A DNA stretch of 64,000 nucleotides from Oceanobacter kriegii DSM 6294 (GTDB lineage: Bacteria > Pseudomonadota > Gammaproteobacteria > Pseudomonadales > Oceanobacteraceae). The stretch is from assembly GCF_000422845.1 (NCBI RefSeq), contig NZ_AUGV01000004.1, forward strand, positions 310,001-374,000, in the 5' to 3' direction. Positions within the stretch are counted from its first letter, which is position 1. Every line of letters starts with the position of its first letter. The notes beneath the pieces were generated by a model. That model was given only the letters and a program-made list of their open reading frames with translations, had not been told where the DNA came from and searched no databases. A program made the translations under genes and the position numbers. Positions 1 to 8,226 of the stretch are shown here, one piece after another.

Positions 1-1602
1 ATCGCCCAGGTCGTAGGCGGCACCGACCATTGGATTAACGCGTACAAAGGTGTGGTCGCCATTCAGCGAGCCTTCGCCCTCTTCCAGCTGATCATCCATG
101 ATGATGCGTGTGCGGTTGTAGCGAGCACCAACGGTGACGCTCAGGTCCTCCGTTACGCTCAGCGTGTCGCTAACAAACAGGCCGAAGTTGCGGGTGCGGG
201 TTTCCAGTTGCACTTCCGATTCGGAGTCGTACAGGCCAATGCCTTCTACGCCACGATCGTCAGAAGCCGTTTCGTTGCGCAGCAAGGCAAACTGGGTACG
301 GGAACGGAACTCGATGTTGGAAACATCGTAGGAAACACCCACAGTCAGCAGGTTATCCATATCATTCAGCGGCTCGGAAGAGCTCAATTGCAGGGCCAGA
401 CCCATGCTGTCTTGCTGGGTGCGAGAAGTGTTCAGGGTGCCGTCGACGTCATCAGGATCGATGTCCAGACCCAGTTGGGCGGCAATACCTTCAAGGGTAT
501 CGTCGTCATCGTAGCCAACAAACTCTACTGGCTCACCGGCTTCTTCCTCTTCTTCCATGCCCTCTTCTTCGGCGCCTTCCTCTTCTTCACAGAGGGTTTC
601 TTCGCCGTTCAGCTCACACTCTTCGTAATCGGAGTCGTCGCCGTTGAGGGTATCGGTGGTGTTGGAGCGTACGTACAGGTTACCGGCCAGTTGCAAGGTG
701 TCGGAGAACCAGTGTTCGCCATCGATGGCGAAGAAATTCAGACGGTTTTCGGTTTGGTCTGGCTGGGTGTAAACCGCTTCACGGCCTTCCAGATCCATCA
801 GACCGGCAGGCACAGCGCCGTTACCGATCATTTTGTTGTCCGCCATCAGGGCGGTGAAATCCAGCTCGGAATCCTGATGGCGCCAGCTCAATACCGCCAT
901 GACCTGACGAATTTCACTGCCGGAATGGTCACGCCAGCCGTCTTCTTCTTCGCCGTTGGCAACGATGTAATACGCCACCTCATCGCCGTTTTTGCGCATC
1001 TGCGAGCCGCCGGACTGGAACTGCGCCTGACGGTAGCCAAACTGGCCCATGCCGATTTCAATTTCATTGCCATCGAAGTCAAAACCGTCTTTGGTCGCCA
1101 TCGACAGCGAGCCGCCGAGGGTGTTTTGGCCAAACAGAGGGTTCGAGCCGGAGTGCAGCTGCATGCTGGATACGGCATCGGTTGGAATCAAATCCCAGTT
1201 CACGGTATCGCCAAATGGCTCATTCACACGAACGCCGTTCATGTAAACCGATACGCCCTGAGGCAAGCCCAGCAATGGCGAGGCGGTAAAACCACGATAC
1301 TGAACATCTGGCTGATAGCTGTTGTTCACTGCTTCGTTAATAGACACCGAACCCAACTGGTAACGCAGGTGCTCGGCAATGTTCTGGGCCTGGGTACGTT
1401 CCAGATCGTCAGAATCCAATTGCTGAACCGGCGCGACCATTTTGTCGGCACTGACGCCCACGCTTTCTACCGGCGTGGCGGTAACCAGAATTTCTTCAAC
1501 GGTTTGGTTGGATGCGTGAGCGATGTAAGGCAGCGACACCAGCGTGCTGAGCGATGCCAGCGTCAGTGAAGTGACAGACAGAGGGGATGAACTGCGACTC
1601 AT
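1..1602 (-). CDS. TonB-dependent outer-membrane receptor, N-terminal 534 residues (cut by window edge)
   Basis: The minus-strand frame stays open from the left edge to an ATG at 1602 (a second ATG at 1605 is possible); AGGAAG lies just upstream. The product has a signal peptide (about residues 1-29, ending YIAHA), a TonB-box-like stretch EEILVTATP, then a plug domain with QYRGFTASPLLGLPQGVSVY and NEPFGDTVNWDLIP, followed by beta-barrel strands. It would import a scarce solute across the outer membrane using TonB energy. An extracellular-loop region near residues 330-365 is extremely acidic, with runs of Glu and Asp and two Cys. The gene is divergent from an ErbR-type regulator and sits beside a PQQ alcohol-oxidation region, so a role in cofactor or metal uptake is an inference only. 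The C-terminus lies outside the window. Confidence 0.9.
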   Translation of the reverse strand, partial: MSRSSSPLSVTSLTLASLSTLVSLPYIAHASNQTVEEILVTATPVESVGVSADKMVAPVQQLDSDDLERTQAQNIAEHLRYQLGSVSINEAVNNSYQPDVQYRGFTASPLLGLPQGVSVYMNGVRVNEPFGDTVNWDLIPTDAVSSMQLHSGSNPLFGQNTLGGSLSMATKDGFDFDGNEIEIGMGQFGYRQAQFQSGGSQMRKNGDEVAYYIVANGEEEDGWRDHSGSEIRQVMAVLSWRHQDSELDFTALMADNKMIGNGAVPAGLMDLEGREAVYTQPDQTENRLNFFAIDGEHWFSDTLQLAGNLYVRSNTTDTLNGDDSDYEECELNGEETLCEEEEGAEEEGMEEEEEAGEPVEFVGYDDDDTLEGIAAQLGLDIDPDDVDGTLNTSRTQQDSMGLALQLSSSEPLNDMDNLLTVGVSYDVSNIEFRSRTQFALLRNETASDDRGVEGIGLYDSESEVQLETRTRNFGLFVSDTLSVTEDLSVTVGARYNRTRIIMDDQLEEGEGSLNGDHTFVRVNPMVGAAYDLGD

Positions 1603-1605
1603 CAT

Positions 1606-1932
1606 AATCTTCCTGCTTCGTGGTTATTGTTATGAGCCTAGTATTGATCGTTGCGGCCGGGAAAGAACCTGCCGGTGAAGCGCATTTCCCATGACATTGG
1701 TGCTAGCCAACAGGGATAGGGAATTATTCCCTATCTCTTTCCTGCCCCCCTTCAGGCTGCGTTTAATCGTTTGATACTGCCAAAGAACCCTTACTTTTGA
1801 TCGAAAATCGACTATTTTTACTACTTTAGGCCCCCATCCCAACCTCCAAGGTAGGATACATGGGACACCCAACGCGGGGTGTAATGAGTCGATAACGACA
1901 ACTACAACAATAAAAGCAAGGAGTAGACGCCC
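1606..1932. promoter_or_regulatory. Divergent promoter region, TonB receptor / ErbR-type regulator
   Basis: This 327-base gap separates two divergent genes. It holds CCAAGGTA at 1846-1853, a motif also seen upstream of the PedH-like dehydrogenase and the cytochrome c gene, and an A/C-rich leader on each side: AACAATAA on the minus strand (about 1621-1633) and AACTACAACAATAAAA on the plus strand (1899-1914). AAGGAG at 1918-1923 precedes the regulator start. I see no gene in it. Confidence 0.5.
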
Positions 1933-2697
1933 ATGCACACACTCCAAACCAGCCAGAGCAAACAGCCCACCATGACTGAAGTAGCCAACGAAAACAGCAG
2001 CGCCATCGAAGAAACCGAAGGCTCAACTTACAAACTGCTTATCGCCGATGACCATCCGCTGTTTCGTGAAGCCATTGCTGATGTTGTGCGCAATCGCTAT
2101 CCGAACGCCGATATTGTAGAGGCCGAAAACCTCGAAGACGCTGCAGCACTGGCCGAAGACAATGATGATCTGGATCTGATTCTGCTGGACCTGAACATGC
2201 CTGGCATGAACGGCCTCAATGGTCTGATTCAGCTGCGCAATGAATCTCCGACCATTCCAGTGGTGATTATTTCGGCAGAAGAAGAAAAGAGCGTGGTTTT
2301 GCAGGCCATGACCTACGGTGCCGTCGGTTTTATCATCAAATCCTTGCCACGTGAGAAAATGACCCAGGCACTCGAGCAGGTGTTAGCCGGTCAGGTATAC
2401 CTGCCATCCGACGTGATTCGCGCCAGCGACGATGGCCGCTCCCGTCAGAAGCGGGTACAGGAAGAAAACCAGATTCCTCCGGAAATGCTCAACAGCCTGA
2501 CCCGTCGTCAGCTGCTGGTGCTGGAACGTATGGCCAACGGTGAATCCAACAAACAAATCGCCTATAACCTGTCGATTGCTGAAACCACGGTGAAAGCCCA
2601 CGTGTCTGCTATTTTGCGCAAGCTGAGCGTTCACAACCGTATTCAGGCCGTACTGGCCGCCAGCAACGTCGACTTTAACCAATACCTGCGCCGCTAA
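1933..2697 (+). CDS. erbR: LuxR/NarL-type response regulator, ErbR/AgmR (PedR1)-like
   Basis: A 254-residue protein with an unstructured 30-residue leader, a receiver domain (about 33-150) containing [11 protein letters not shown], the phospho-Asp context [17 protein letters not shown] and a conserved Lys in FIIKS, and a C-terminal LuxR-type helix-turn-helix (about 190-250) with [20 protein letters not shown]. This pattern matches the AgmR/ErbR family that controls quinoprotein ethanol oxidation in Pseudomonas; the related orphan regulator ErdR/CrbR is an alternative. AAGGAG nine bases upstream supports the start, although an internal ATG at 1972 also exists. No kinase is adjacent; the soluble hybrid kinases at 3755-6409 and 13632-15503 are the likely partners by analogy with ErcS' and ErcS. 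Confidence 0.85.
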   Translation: MHTLQTSQSKQPTMTEVANENSSAIEETEGSTYKLLIADDHPLFREAIADVVRNRYPNADIVEAENLEDAAALAEDNDDLDLILLDLNMPGMNGLNGLIQLRNESPTIPVVIISAEEEKSVVLQAMTYGAVGFIIKSLPREKMTQALEQVLAGQVYLPSDVIRASDDGRSRQKRVQEENQIPPEMLNSLTRRQLLVLERMANGESNKQIAYNLSIAETTVKAHVSAILRKLSVHNRIQAVLAASNVDFNQYLRR

Positions 2698-3055
2698 CGG
2701 CGCGTGATCAAGCGGCTAGAGCCCCTCTGAAGGCCCCTCTGAATAACCCGGTGGCCGCTTGATCGTTTCCAGCTATCTTTTGTCTTTCCTCGAACAACTG
2801 CTTACTCTCGCTTGCGCTTCTCTCTAAACGCCTACTTTTAACACCTACCTCTAACACCTATTACTCCAGCCCTCTGGACGCCGGATCATTCTTTTCACCA
2901 GTACGCCATCCGTGCGTTAGTCATGTGCCATTGAGCAAAGATGACATTCCTGATTTCTGCTATTGTTGATGGGTAACTCAGGATCAATCCAGCGTTGATC
3001 TGCTTCGTCCAGCTATGCAGTAGATGACGGCCAGGTAGCCGTTAAGGAATGACGT
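2698..3055. other. Intergenic stretch with inverted repeat and element remnant
   Basis: An 11-base inverted repeat, GATCAAGCGGC at 2706-2716 and its complement at 2754-2764, follows the erbR stop and may terminate transcription. Its loop contains GGCCCCTCTGAATAAC (2732-2747) continuing into CGGTGGCCGCT, which matches the right end of the miniature element at 37318-37587. The remainder has short direct repeats (CTAACACCTA-like, about 2830-2865) and no gene I can support. Confidence 0.5.
2731..2762. repeat. Remnant end of the miniature inverted-repeat element
   Basis: Nearly identical, over about 29 bases, to the reverse complement of the right end of the element at 37318-37587. No second end is nearby, so it is a solo terminus. 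Confidence 0.55.
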
Positions 3056-3754
3056 ATTATCCGTTTATCGATTGTTCGGCAGCACCACGCTAACGCCCTG
3101 TTCAGTTTTGTCCTGCTAGCGGCAACGTCCTTCACCCCACTTTCGGCTTTTGCCGAAGATGGGCTGGTTAAAATGTCCAGTTCTGGCACCTGTCATACCA
3201 GTGCCAGCCGCTATTACGAGCGAACTCGTAACTTCACCCCTTTCCAATCGCTGGAAGCCTGTCTGGCTGCGGGTGGCAAGCTACCGGCTGGCCAGTCATT
3301 GTCTGCAACCAAGCCATCGTCAACGGCGTACTCCCGTGGCCAATTTGGCTCAGGTTGGGATGATGCCGACGGCGACTGTCAGGACTCCCGTCAGGAAGCC
3401 CTGATTGCCCAATCCACTGCGCCCGTAAGGTTCAAAGACAACAACCATTGTCGGGTGCTGTCTGGCCGTTGGATTTCGCCCTATTCCGGTCAGGTGATTC
3501 ATGACCCTTCGGCCATGGATATTGACCACGTGGTGCCATTGAAATGGGCCTGGGAGCACGGTGCATCCAGTTGGCCAAAAGAGAAACGGGTGCGCTTTGC
3601 CAACGACCCGCGCAATCTGGTGAGCGTTGAGGCCAGCCTCAATCGCCAGAAAGGCGCCAAAGGGCTGGATGAGTGGCTGCCACCGGCAAACCAGCAGCAA
3701 TACATTGCACGATTCAAGGCCGTGGCGAAGATGTATGGTTTGCCTGACAGGTGA
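3056..3754 (+). CDS. Secreted HNH endonuclease family protein, apparent non-canonical start
   Basis: The C-terminal half carries AMDIDHVVPLKWAWEHGA and FANDPRNLVSVEASLNRQKG, the His/Asn pattern of HNH/DUF1524-type nucleases, with CHTSASRYYE at the mature N-terminus. The first ATG in frame is 3173, but the frame upstream encodes a clean signal peptide (LFSFVLLAATSFTPLSAFA then EDG). Between the in-frame stop at 3050 and 3173 there is no ATG, GTG or TTG. An ideal AAGGA (3044-3048) lies seven bases before an ATT at 3056, so I place the start there. A frameshift from the ATG at 3049, or a sequencing error, is the alternative. The protein would act outside the cytoplasm on nucleic acid. It stands alone and its stop abuts the convergent kinase gene. 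Confidence 0.7.
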   Translation: MIRLSIVRQHHANALFSFVLLAATSFTPLSAFAEDGLVKMSSSGTCHTSASRYYERTRNFTPFQSLEACLAAGGKLPAGQSLSATKPSSTAYSRGQFGSGWDDADGDCQDSRQEALIAQSTAPVRFKDNNHCRVLSGRWISPYSGQVIHDPSAMDIDHVVPLKWAWEHGASSWPKEKRVRFANDPRNLVSVEASLNRQKGAKGLDEWLPPANQQQYIARFKAVAKMYGLPDR

Positions 3755-6409
3755 TCAGGCGATGACGTGCTGTTGCAGCATGTGGTGAATCATGGCCTTG
3801 AGTTTGGCTGGTCGTACCGGTTTATTCATCAAGCGGTAGCCTTGCTCACGCACCTCCTGCTTCAGGCTGTTGGTGTAGTTGGCAGTAATCATCAGTACCG
3901 GTGCATCCAGCCCCAGCTCTGAGCGCATCAGGGCCACGGCATCAATGCCGGTTTCGCCATTATCGAGATGATAGTCGGCCAGAATCAGGTCGATGCCATC
4001 CTCCAGTTCTTCCCGGCACAGCAATAGCTCTTCATAGCTTTGCACCGCCAGCACATCAAAGCCCCAGCTGCCAAGCAAGACTTCCATGGCCTGACAGATA
4101 GACGCTTCGTTATCCAGCACCAGAGCCCGCCGCCCCAAAAACTGCTGATTACCCGTAATCAGGAAATCTGGTGCAGCCGGACGCCGCACTTGCTGCTTGC
4201 GACCATACGGCACCAACACCGAAAAGCAGGAACCGCGGTCCAGCTGCGAGTGCACCTGAATGCGGGTTTTCAGAATGCCGGACATCTTGTCGACAATCGC
4301 CAGACCGAGCCCCAGGCCCTTGTCCTTGGCGGTGTCTTTCTGGCTGCCACGATTGAATTCCAGAAAAATCTCTTCGAGCTTGTCTTCGGCAATACCGACA
4401 CCGGTATCCCACACCTGAATCTCAAGGCCATCCTTGCGGCGACGACAGCCAAGGGTAATCTTGCCGCTGCGGGTGTAGCGCACGGCATTGGTGAGGAAGT
4501 TACGCAGAATGCGCGCCAGCAATTGGGAATCCGACATGATCACTGCCGAGGTGGCCAGATACTCGAATTGCAGGCCGGAATCCGCCGCCAGCGTGTGGTA
4601 CTCGTTGGCCAGATTGCCCAGCAAGTCTCCGGCACTGAACGCCGTGATGTCGGGCTTCACGACCCCGGCATCAAGCTTGGAAATGTCCACCAGCGCCGCC
4701 AGCAGGGTTTCAACGTCTTCCAGCGAATAACTGAGGGAATTCACCAACTGGCGGGTGCGGTCGTCGAGCGAGTGCTCCAGCAGTGAGGCACAAAACAGCC
4801 GCGCAGCGTTCATCGGCTGCAACAGGTCATGACTGGCTGCCGCCAGGAATTTGGTTTTGCTGTGGTTGGCCTTTTCGGCTTCCAGTTTGGCTTCGCGCAA
4901 GCGGTTTTCAATCTGGCTGCGAACATCAATTTCCTGCAACAACTGGTCGTTCAGCTCACGCAGTTCCTTGGTGCGATCTTCAACGCGTTGTTCCAGATGC
5001 TGATAGGCCTGCGCCAGTGCTTCCGACGTCCGCCGGATTTCAGTGATGTCCTGAATCAGCACGTACAAGCCTTGCACCGAGCCGTATTCGTCAAACTCCG
5101 GCACGTAGTTTTTCACCACATGGCGGAGTTCGCCCGACGCCGATGGGTCGGTAATTTCAAACGTCACACTGCGGCCGCTCAGCGCCCGGTCAATGTAGGG
5201 CTGAAGCCGTTTCAGCTGCTCGGGTTGAATGAACTCGTGCAGCTTGCGCCCCAAAATGACCTTACGGTCGTAGCCATACCATTCTTCGTAGGCCCGGTTC
5301 GAGAAGGTCATTTTCATGTCCTTGTCGACGTAGCCGATCAGGGCCGGCACCGTATCGGTAATCACTCGAACCCGCTGTTCGCTTTCGGCCAGTGCCTTGA
5401 CCGCATGGCTGCGTTCAGTGATATCTGTGTAAGTGTTTACAAACTCGCCGCCGGGCATTGGATGGGTTTTGATCTCGAACACCCGTCCGTCGGAAAGCAC
5501 CTGTTCCCGTTGCAGGGTTTGCCTGCCCCACTCGTCCCGCGACCATGGGTTCAGGTCGCTGACCTCGGTCAGGCTCATGATGTTGCAAAACGTCGCGCCG
5601 CTTTCCAGCGCGGTTTGCTCCAGTCCGGTCAGTTCGGCAAAGCGACGGTTCCAGGTTTCCAGTTGGCGGTTTTTGTTGACCAGAACCACCCCTTGCGACA
5701 GGTTGTCGAGGGTGTTTTGCAGGGTGCGGGACTTTTTCGCCAACGCCTCTTCACGCAGGGCGCGTTCATTTTCAATCAGGACGCTGATGTCCTTGTACAG
5801 CACCACCAAGCCGCCGTCTTTGGTTGGCCGCTCGCTGACGTGCACCCAGGCACCACTGCGCATGTGGAAAATCTTGCCATCACCGGGCAAGGCCCGATAC
5901 GCCTCGCGCGCCGGGCTGGTGGCGGGATTGCTATTGGAGGGTACGTCGCCGTAGTAACGGTCGATCAAGCGATATTTTTGCGCCAACCGATGAATGCGCT
6001 GCTGGTCCATGCCTTGCGAAATGGCAATGCCGGACGATTCCCAGAATTGGTTAAAACGACTGTTGGCCAGCACCAGTTTGCGGTCGGCGTCGTACAGCAC
6101 AAAGGCATCCGAAATGCTTTCGATAGCCTGGCGCAGCAGGTCGTGGGCATGGGTTGCCGCTTCGTTAGCGGTCACCAGTTCCGAGTTGGTGCTTTTAAGG
6201 TTGTGCATCACCTCGTTGAGCGCTTCGGTGCGTTCGCGCACTTGCTCGGCAAGGTAAACGGAGTGCTTGAAATTGTCGTAAGCACCATCGGTGGATTCCG
6301 GGCCGGACTCCACGCGTTGCATCAACGCCTGATTGATCTTCTCCAGTCGGGCGTTGCGTTGCTGTAACTCGGCCAGTTGGCGCTTGAGAGCGTCGACCTC
6401 GTTTGTCAA
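3755..6409 (-). CDS. Soluble PAS hybrid histidine kinase, ErcS'-like
   Basis: An 884-residue hybrid kinase without membrane segments. Order: N-terminal coiled coil (1-80), three PAS-type domains (about 95-210, 225-335, 345-460), a second coiled coil, a HisKA dimerisation helix with AAASHDLLQPMNAARLF, an ATPase domain with LRNFLTNAVRYT, DTGVGI and GLGLGLAI, and a C-terminal receiver with LILADYHLDNGETG. This layout and the preceding FIST gene match ErcS' of the Pseudomonas ethanol-oxidation regulatory network. The start is a TTG (6409) overlapping the FIST stop as TTGA, with GGAGG upstream, implying translational coupling. The input is likely cytoplasmic. The related kinase at 13632-15503 shares the HisKA-to-receiver half. 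Confidence 0.85.
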   Translation of the reverse strand: MTNEVDALKRQLAELQQRNARLEKINQALMQRVESGPESTDGAYDNFKHSVYLAEQVRERTEALNEVMHNLKSTNSELVTANEAATHAHDLLRQAIESISDAFVLYDADRKLVLANSRFNQFWESSGIAISQGMDQQRIHRLAQKYRLIDRYYGDVPSNSNPATSPAREAYRALPGDGKIFHMRSGAWVHVSERPTKDGGLVVLYKDISVLIENERALREEALAKKSRTLQNTLDNLSQGVVLVNKNRQLETWNRRFAELTGLEQTALESGATFCNIMSLTEVSDLNPWSRDEWGRQTLQREQVLSDGRVFEIKTHPMPGGEFVNTYTDITERSHAVKALAESEQRVRVITDTVPALIGYVDKDMKMTFSNRAYEEWYGYDRKVILGRKLHEFIQPEQLKRLQPYIDRALSGRSVTFEITDPSASGELRHVVKNYVPEFDEYGSVQGLYVLIQDITEIRRTSEALAQAYQHLEQRVEDRTKELRELNDQLLQEIDVRSQIENRLREAKLEAEKANHSKTKFLAAASHDLLQPMNAARLFCASLLEHSLDDRTRQLVNSLSYSLEDVETLLAALVDISKLDAGVVKPDITAFSAGDLLGNLANEYHTLAADSGLQFEYLATSAVIMSDSQLLARILRNFLTNAVRYTRSGKITLGCRRRKDGLEIQVWDTGVGIAEDKLEEIFLEFNRGSQKDTAKDKGLGLGLAIVDKMSGILKTRIQVHSQLDRGSCFSVLVPYGRKQQVRRPAAPDFLITGNQQFLGRRALVLDNEASICQAMEVLLGSWGFDVLAVQSYEELLLCREELEDGIDLILADYHLDNGETGIDAVALMRSELGLDAPVLMITANYTNSLKQEVREQGYRLMNKPVRPAKLKAMIHHMLQQHVIA

Positions 6410-7566
6410 AAGCCAGGTCCTCCCAGCGCAACGCCGGTAAAGGTTTGGTTCAGGTGCATGCCGTTGAACTGCTCACCGTAGGTGTTGAAACCAATCACCC
6501 GGTGGCGGGCAAAGAGTTCAGACGCCTGATCCTGCAGATTTTTGTGCTCCAGCTCCAGCCGTCTCAATATGCAATCGTAGCCCAAAATCAGCTGTGGCGT
6601 GCCAATGCGGCGGGTGATGTCGTGAAATAACCCCTCCAGCTGTTCCAGCATGGCTTCTGGCCGCGAACAGGTGAGGACGATGCCGGTATCCACTGCGCAA
6701 TAAAACGACAGGCTCATGTCGTCGTTCACCTTCTGGATGGCGCGTGGGTAATAGCGCTCACCAATGCGTACAGACAAGGGATTCAGCGCAAACACTTCTG
6801 GCGTCAGAGTATCGACATCGAGATTGAGCATGCGGGCATATTCAATCGCCGCAGGCTCTGCATTCAGCTCCATTACCCGGCGCTCCAACGGGTCGGCATC
6901 GGTCACCACCAGCTTGTTGTCGGTGGGCTGCAGGTGATGAATGGTGAAGGCTTCAAAATCGTAGCGGGTGTTGATCATCAGGACGATGGCAGAGTCGGTC
7001 AGGAACCGGCCCTGATGATAAACATGGGTACGGGTATGGCGCATGTCGTCAGCGGCGGAGCCACCCAACAGCGGAATACTGCCTAAATGGGCATTCAGCA
7101 GTCGCAACAGGCGTTCTTCTTCAACGGAAAGGCCGTCCAACAGAGTCAAGGCAAAGGTGTTGCCTTTAATCGGCGCAACCTGCTGGCTAGCACAGCCGTC
7201 CAGCATGTCGTGGATCAGCCCCTGGGCATCGGCAAAGGAAAATTCGCTCAGGTGAGTGACCAACGCCGATTCAACAGCAAACGACGAAGCCGGAAATCCA
7301 ATCGCGGTGATGCTGCCGCTGCAATAGCCGAACGGGGAAATTTCACCAGCGGTGGTGCACCCTACCACCGGAATATCGGCAAAGGTGTCACGCAGGGCCA
7401 GTGCGAGGGCTTCAAAGTCGTATTCGTTGGCGCAAAAAAAGACCACGTGACTGAGCGTCATGCCACTGAGGGCCTGATGCAACTCCCGGGCTGCCTGCCT
7501 TGGATCATTGCTGCTGGAGCTGGCGCTCAATACCGACTCATATTGTTGTTTTTCTACTGCGAGCAT
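6406..7566 (-). CDS. FIST-domain sensory protein
   Basis: A 386-residue protein with FIST N (about 35-225) and FIST C (about 230-365) features: VVGCTTAGEISPFGY, PLLGGSAADD and, near the end, FNTYGEQFNGMHLNQTF. FIST domains are thought to bind small ligands and feed signalling proteins. Here the gene overlaps the following soluble hybrid kinase by four bases, so the two probably form a sensor pair: FIST detecting a metabolite and the kinase relaying it. GGGAGA sits before the ATG. The same pairing is known next to the ercS' kinase in Pseudomonas. Its upstream region is occupied by a miniature inverted-repeat element. Confidence 0.85.
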   Translation of the reverse strand: MLAVEKQQYESVLSASSSSNDPRQAARELHQALSGMTLSHVVFFCANEYDFEALALALRDTFADIPVVGCTTAGEISPFGYCSGSITAIGFPASSFAVESALVTHLSEFSFADAQGLIHDMLDGCASQQVAPIKGNTFALTLLDGLSVEEERLLRLLNAHLGSIPLLGGSAADDMRHTRTHVYHQGRFLTDSAIVLMINTRYDFEAFTIHHLQPTDNKLVVTDADPLERRVMELNAEPAAIEYARMLNLDVDTLTPEVFALNPLSVRIGERYYPRAIQKVNDDMSLSFYCAVDTGIVLTCSRPEAMLEQLEGLFHDITRRIGTPQLILGYDCILRRLELEHKNLQDQASELFARHRVIGFNTYGEQFNGMHLNQTFTGVALGGPGF

Positions 7567-7625
7567 GGTGTTCTCCCGATCTCACTCCAGGCCACCAATG
7601 GCTCTCAGGAGAAATCGTAAGTCTG

Positions 7626-7894
7626 TAGGGGACATCTATTTAATCCTGCACGGCTCTGCGCGAGTGTTGCCGTTGTTCAGTGTAAGGCGACGAACGTAGC
7701 GGAATGACGCGTCCTTTCCAAGTTCGTCAACACCGCATTGGGCAGCGGCAACCCGCGCCCTACGGGGGCTGCCGGATGATCTCGACTCGGTGTCGCCGAC
7801 TTTTGACTTGACCTGTCAGGCCTGCAAATCGGCTTCGTGATTCGAAACCATCCGGTAGCCCAGAGTGAGCACCGGATTAAATAGATATCCCCTA
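7626..7894. mobile_element. Miniature inverted-repeat element, copy A
   Basis: 269 bases bounded by 21-base terminal inverted repeats: TAGGGGACATCTATTTAATC at the left and its near-perfect complement at the right (20 of 21 match). TA at both outer ends suggests a TA target duplication, as left by IS630/Tc1-type transposases. The core is homologous to copies B (30830-31147, opposite orientation) and C (37318-37587). It encodes no credible protein. Confidence 0.75.
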
Positions 7895-7960
7895 GCATAC
7901 TATGGACTTGGCTGAAGCCAGTACATGCTACTTCCGACCTGCTTTGGCCTGCTGGCAGCA

Positions 7961-8002
7961 GAAAAAGAAAAGGGAACACCTGAGCACCGGTATTCCCTTT
8001 TC
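7961..8002 (-). terminator. Rho-independent terminator downstream of the porin
   Basis: AAAAGGGAA (7968-7976) pairs with TTCCCTTTT (7993-8001), with an inner ACC/GGT pairing; on the minus strand the hairpin is followed by a T-rich tract. It lies about 220 bases after the porin stop. Confidence 0.65.
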
Positions 8003-8177
8003 CTTGCCATTGGTACTGCTCACAGCCTGCGGTCTGTAACAGAGAAACGCGGGCAATACGCCGGAGAGCATATCGACGCATCGCCCTTGTTCCGTGCTGT
8101 CTGGCCGAACCCTGCGCCACCAAACGGAGGAGCGACGCAGCGGTTCAGACGTCAGATCACAACAGCCATGACGATCA

Positions 8178-8226
8178 ACCTCAGAAGATCCCTCAGAAGA
8201 TCCCTTAGAAGGTCTCCCTTAGAAGG
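8178..8226. repeat. Short tandem repeat spanning the porin stop codon
   Basis: About four imperfect 12-14 base units (ACCTTCTAAGGGA-like on the minus strand) start with the last porin codons and stop codon and continue downstream. They look like local duplications of the gene's 3' end. Confidence 0.6.

Larger units (their letters stand above)
7567..8218. other. Intergenic region: mobile miniature element plus porin terminator
   Basis: This 652-base stretch contains the complete miniature element at 7626-7894, a rho-independent terminator on the minus strand at 7961-8002, and the short tandem repeats abutting the porin stop (8178-8226). Open frames through it are not gene-like. Confidence 0.6.

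Noticed and set aside
52-1569. 505-codon plus-strand open frame
   Set aside because: Antisense to the TonB receptor; its translation is low in recognisable motifs while the minus strand gives a signal peptide, plug and barrel.
4829-6367. 512-codon plus-strand open frame
   Set aside because: Antisense shadow of the ErcS'-like kinase, whose domains are unambiguous.
8178-8226. CRISPR-like repeat
   Set aside because: Units are 12-14 bases without spacers and simply copy the porin end.
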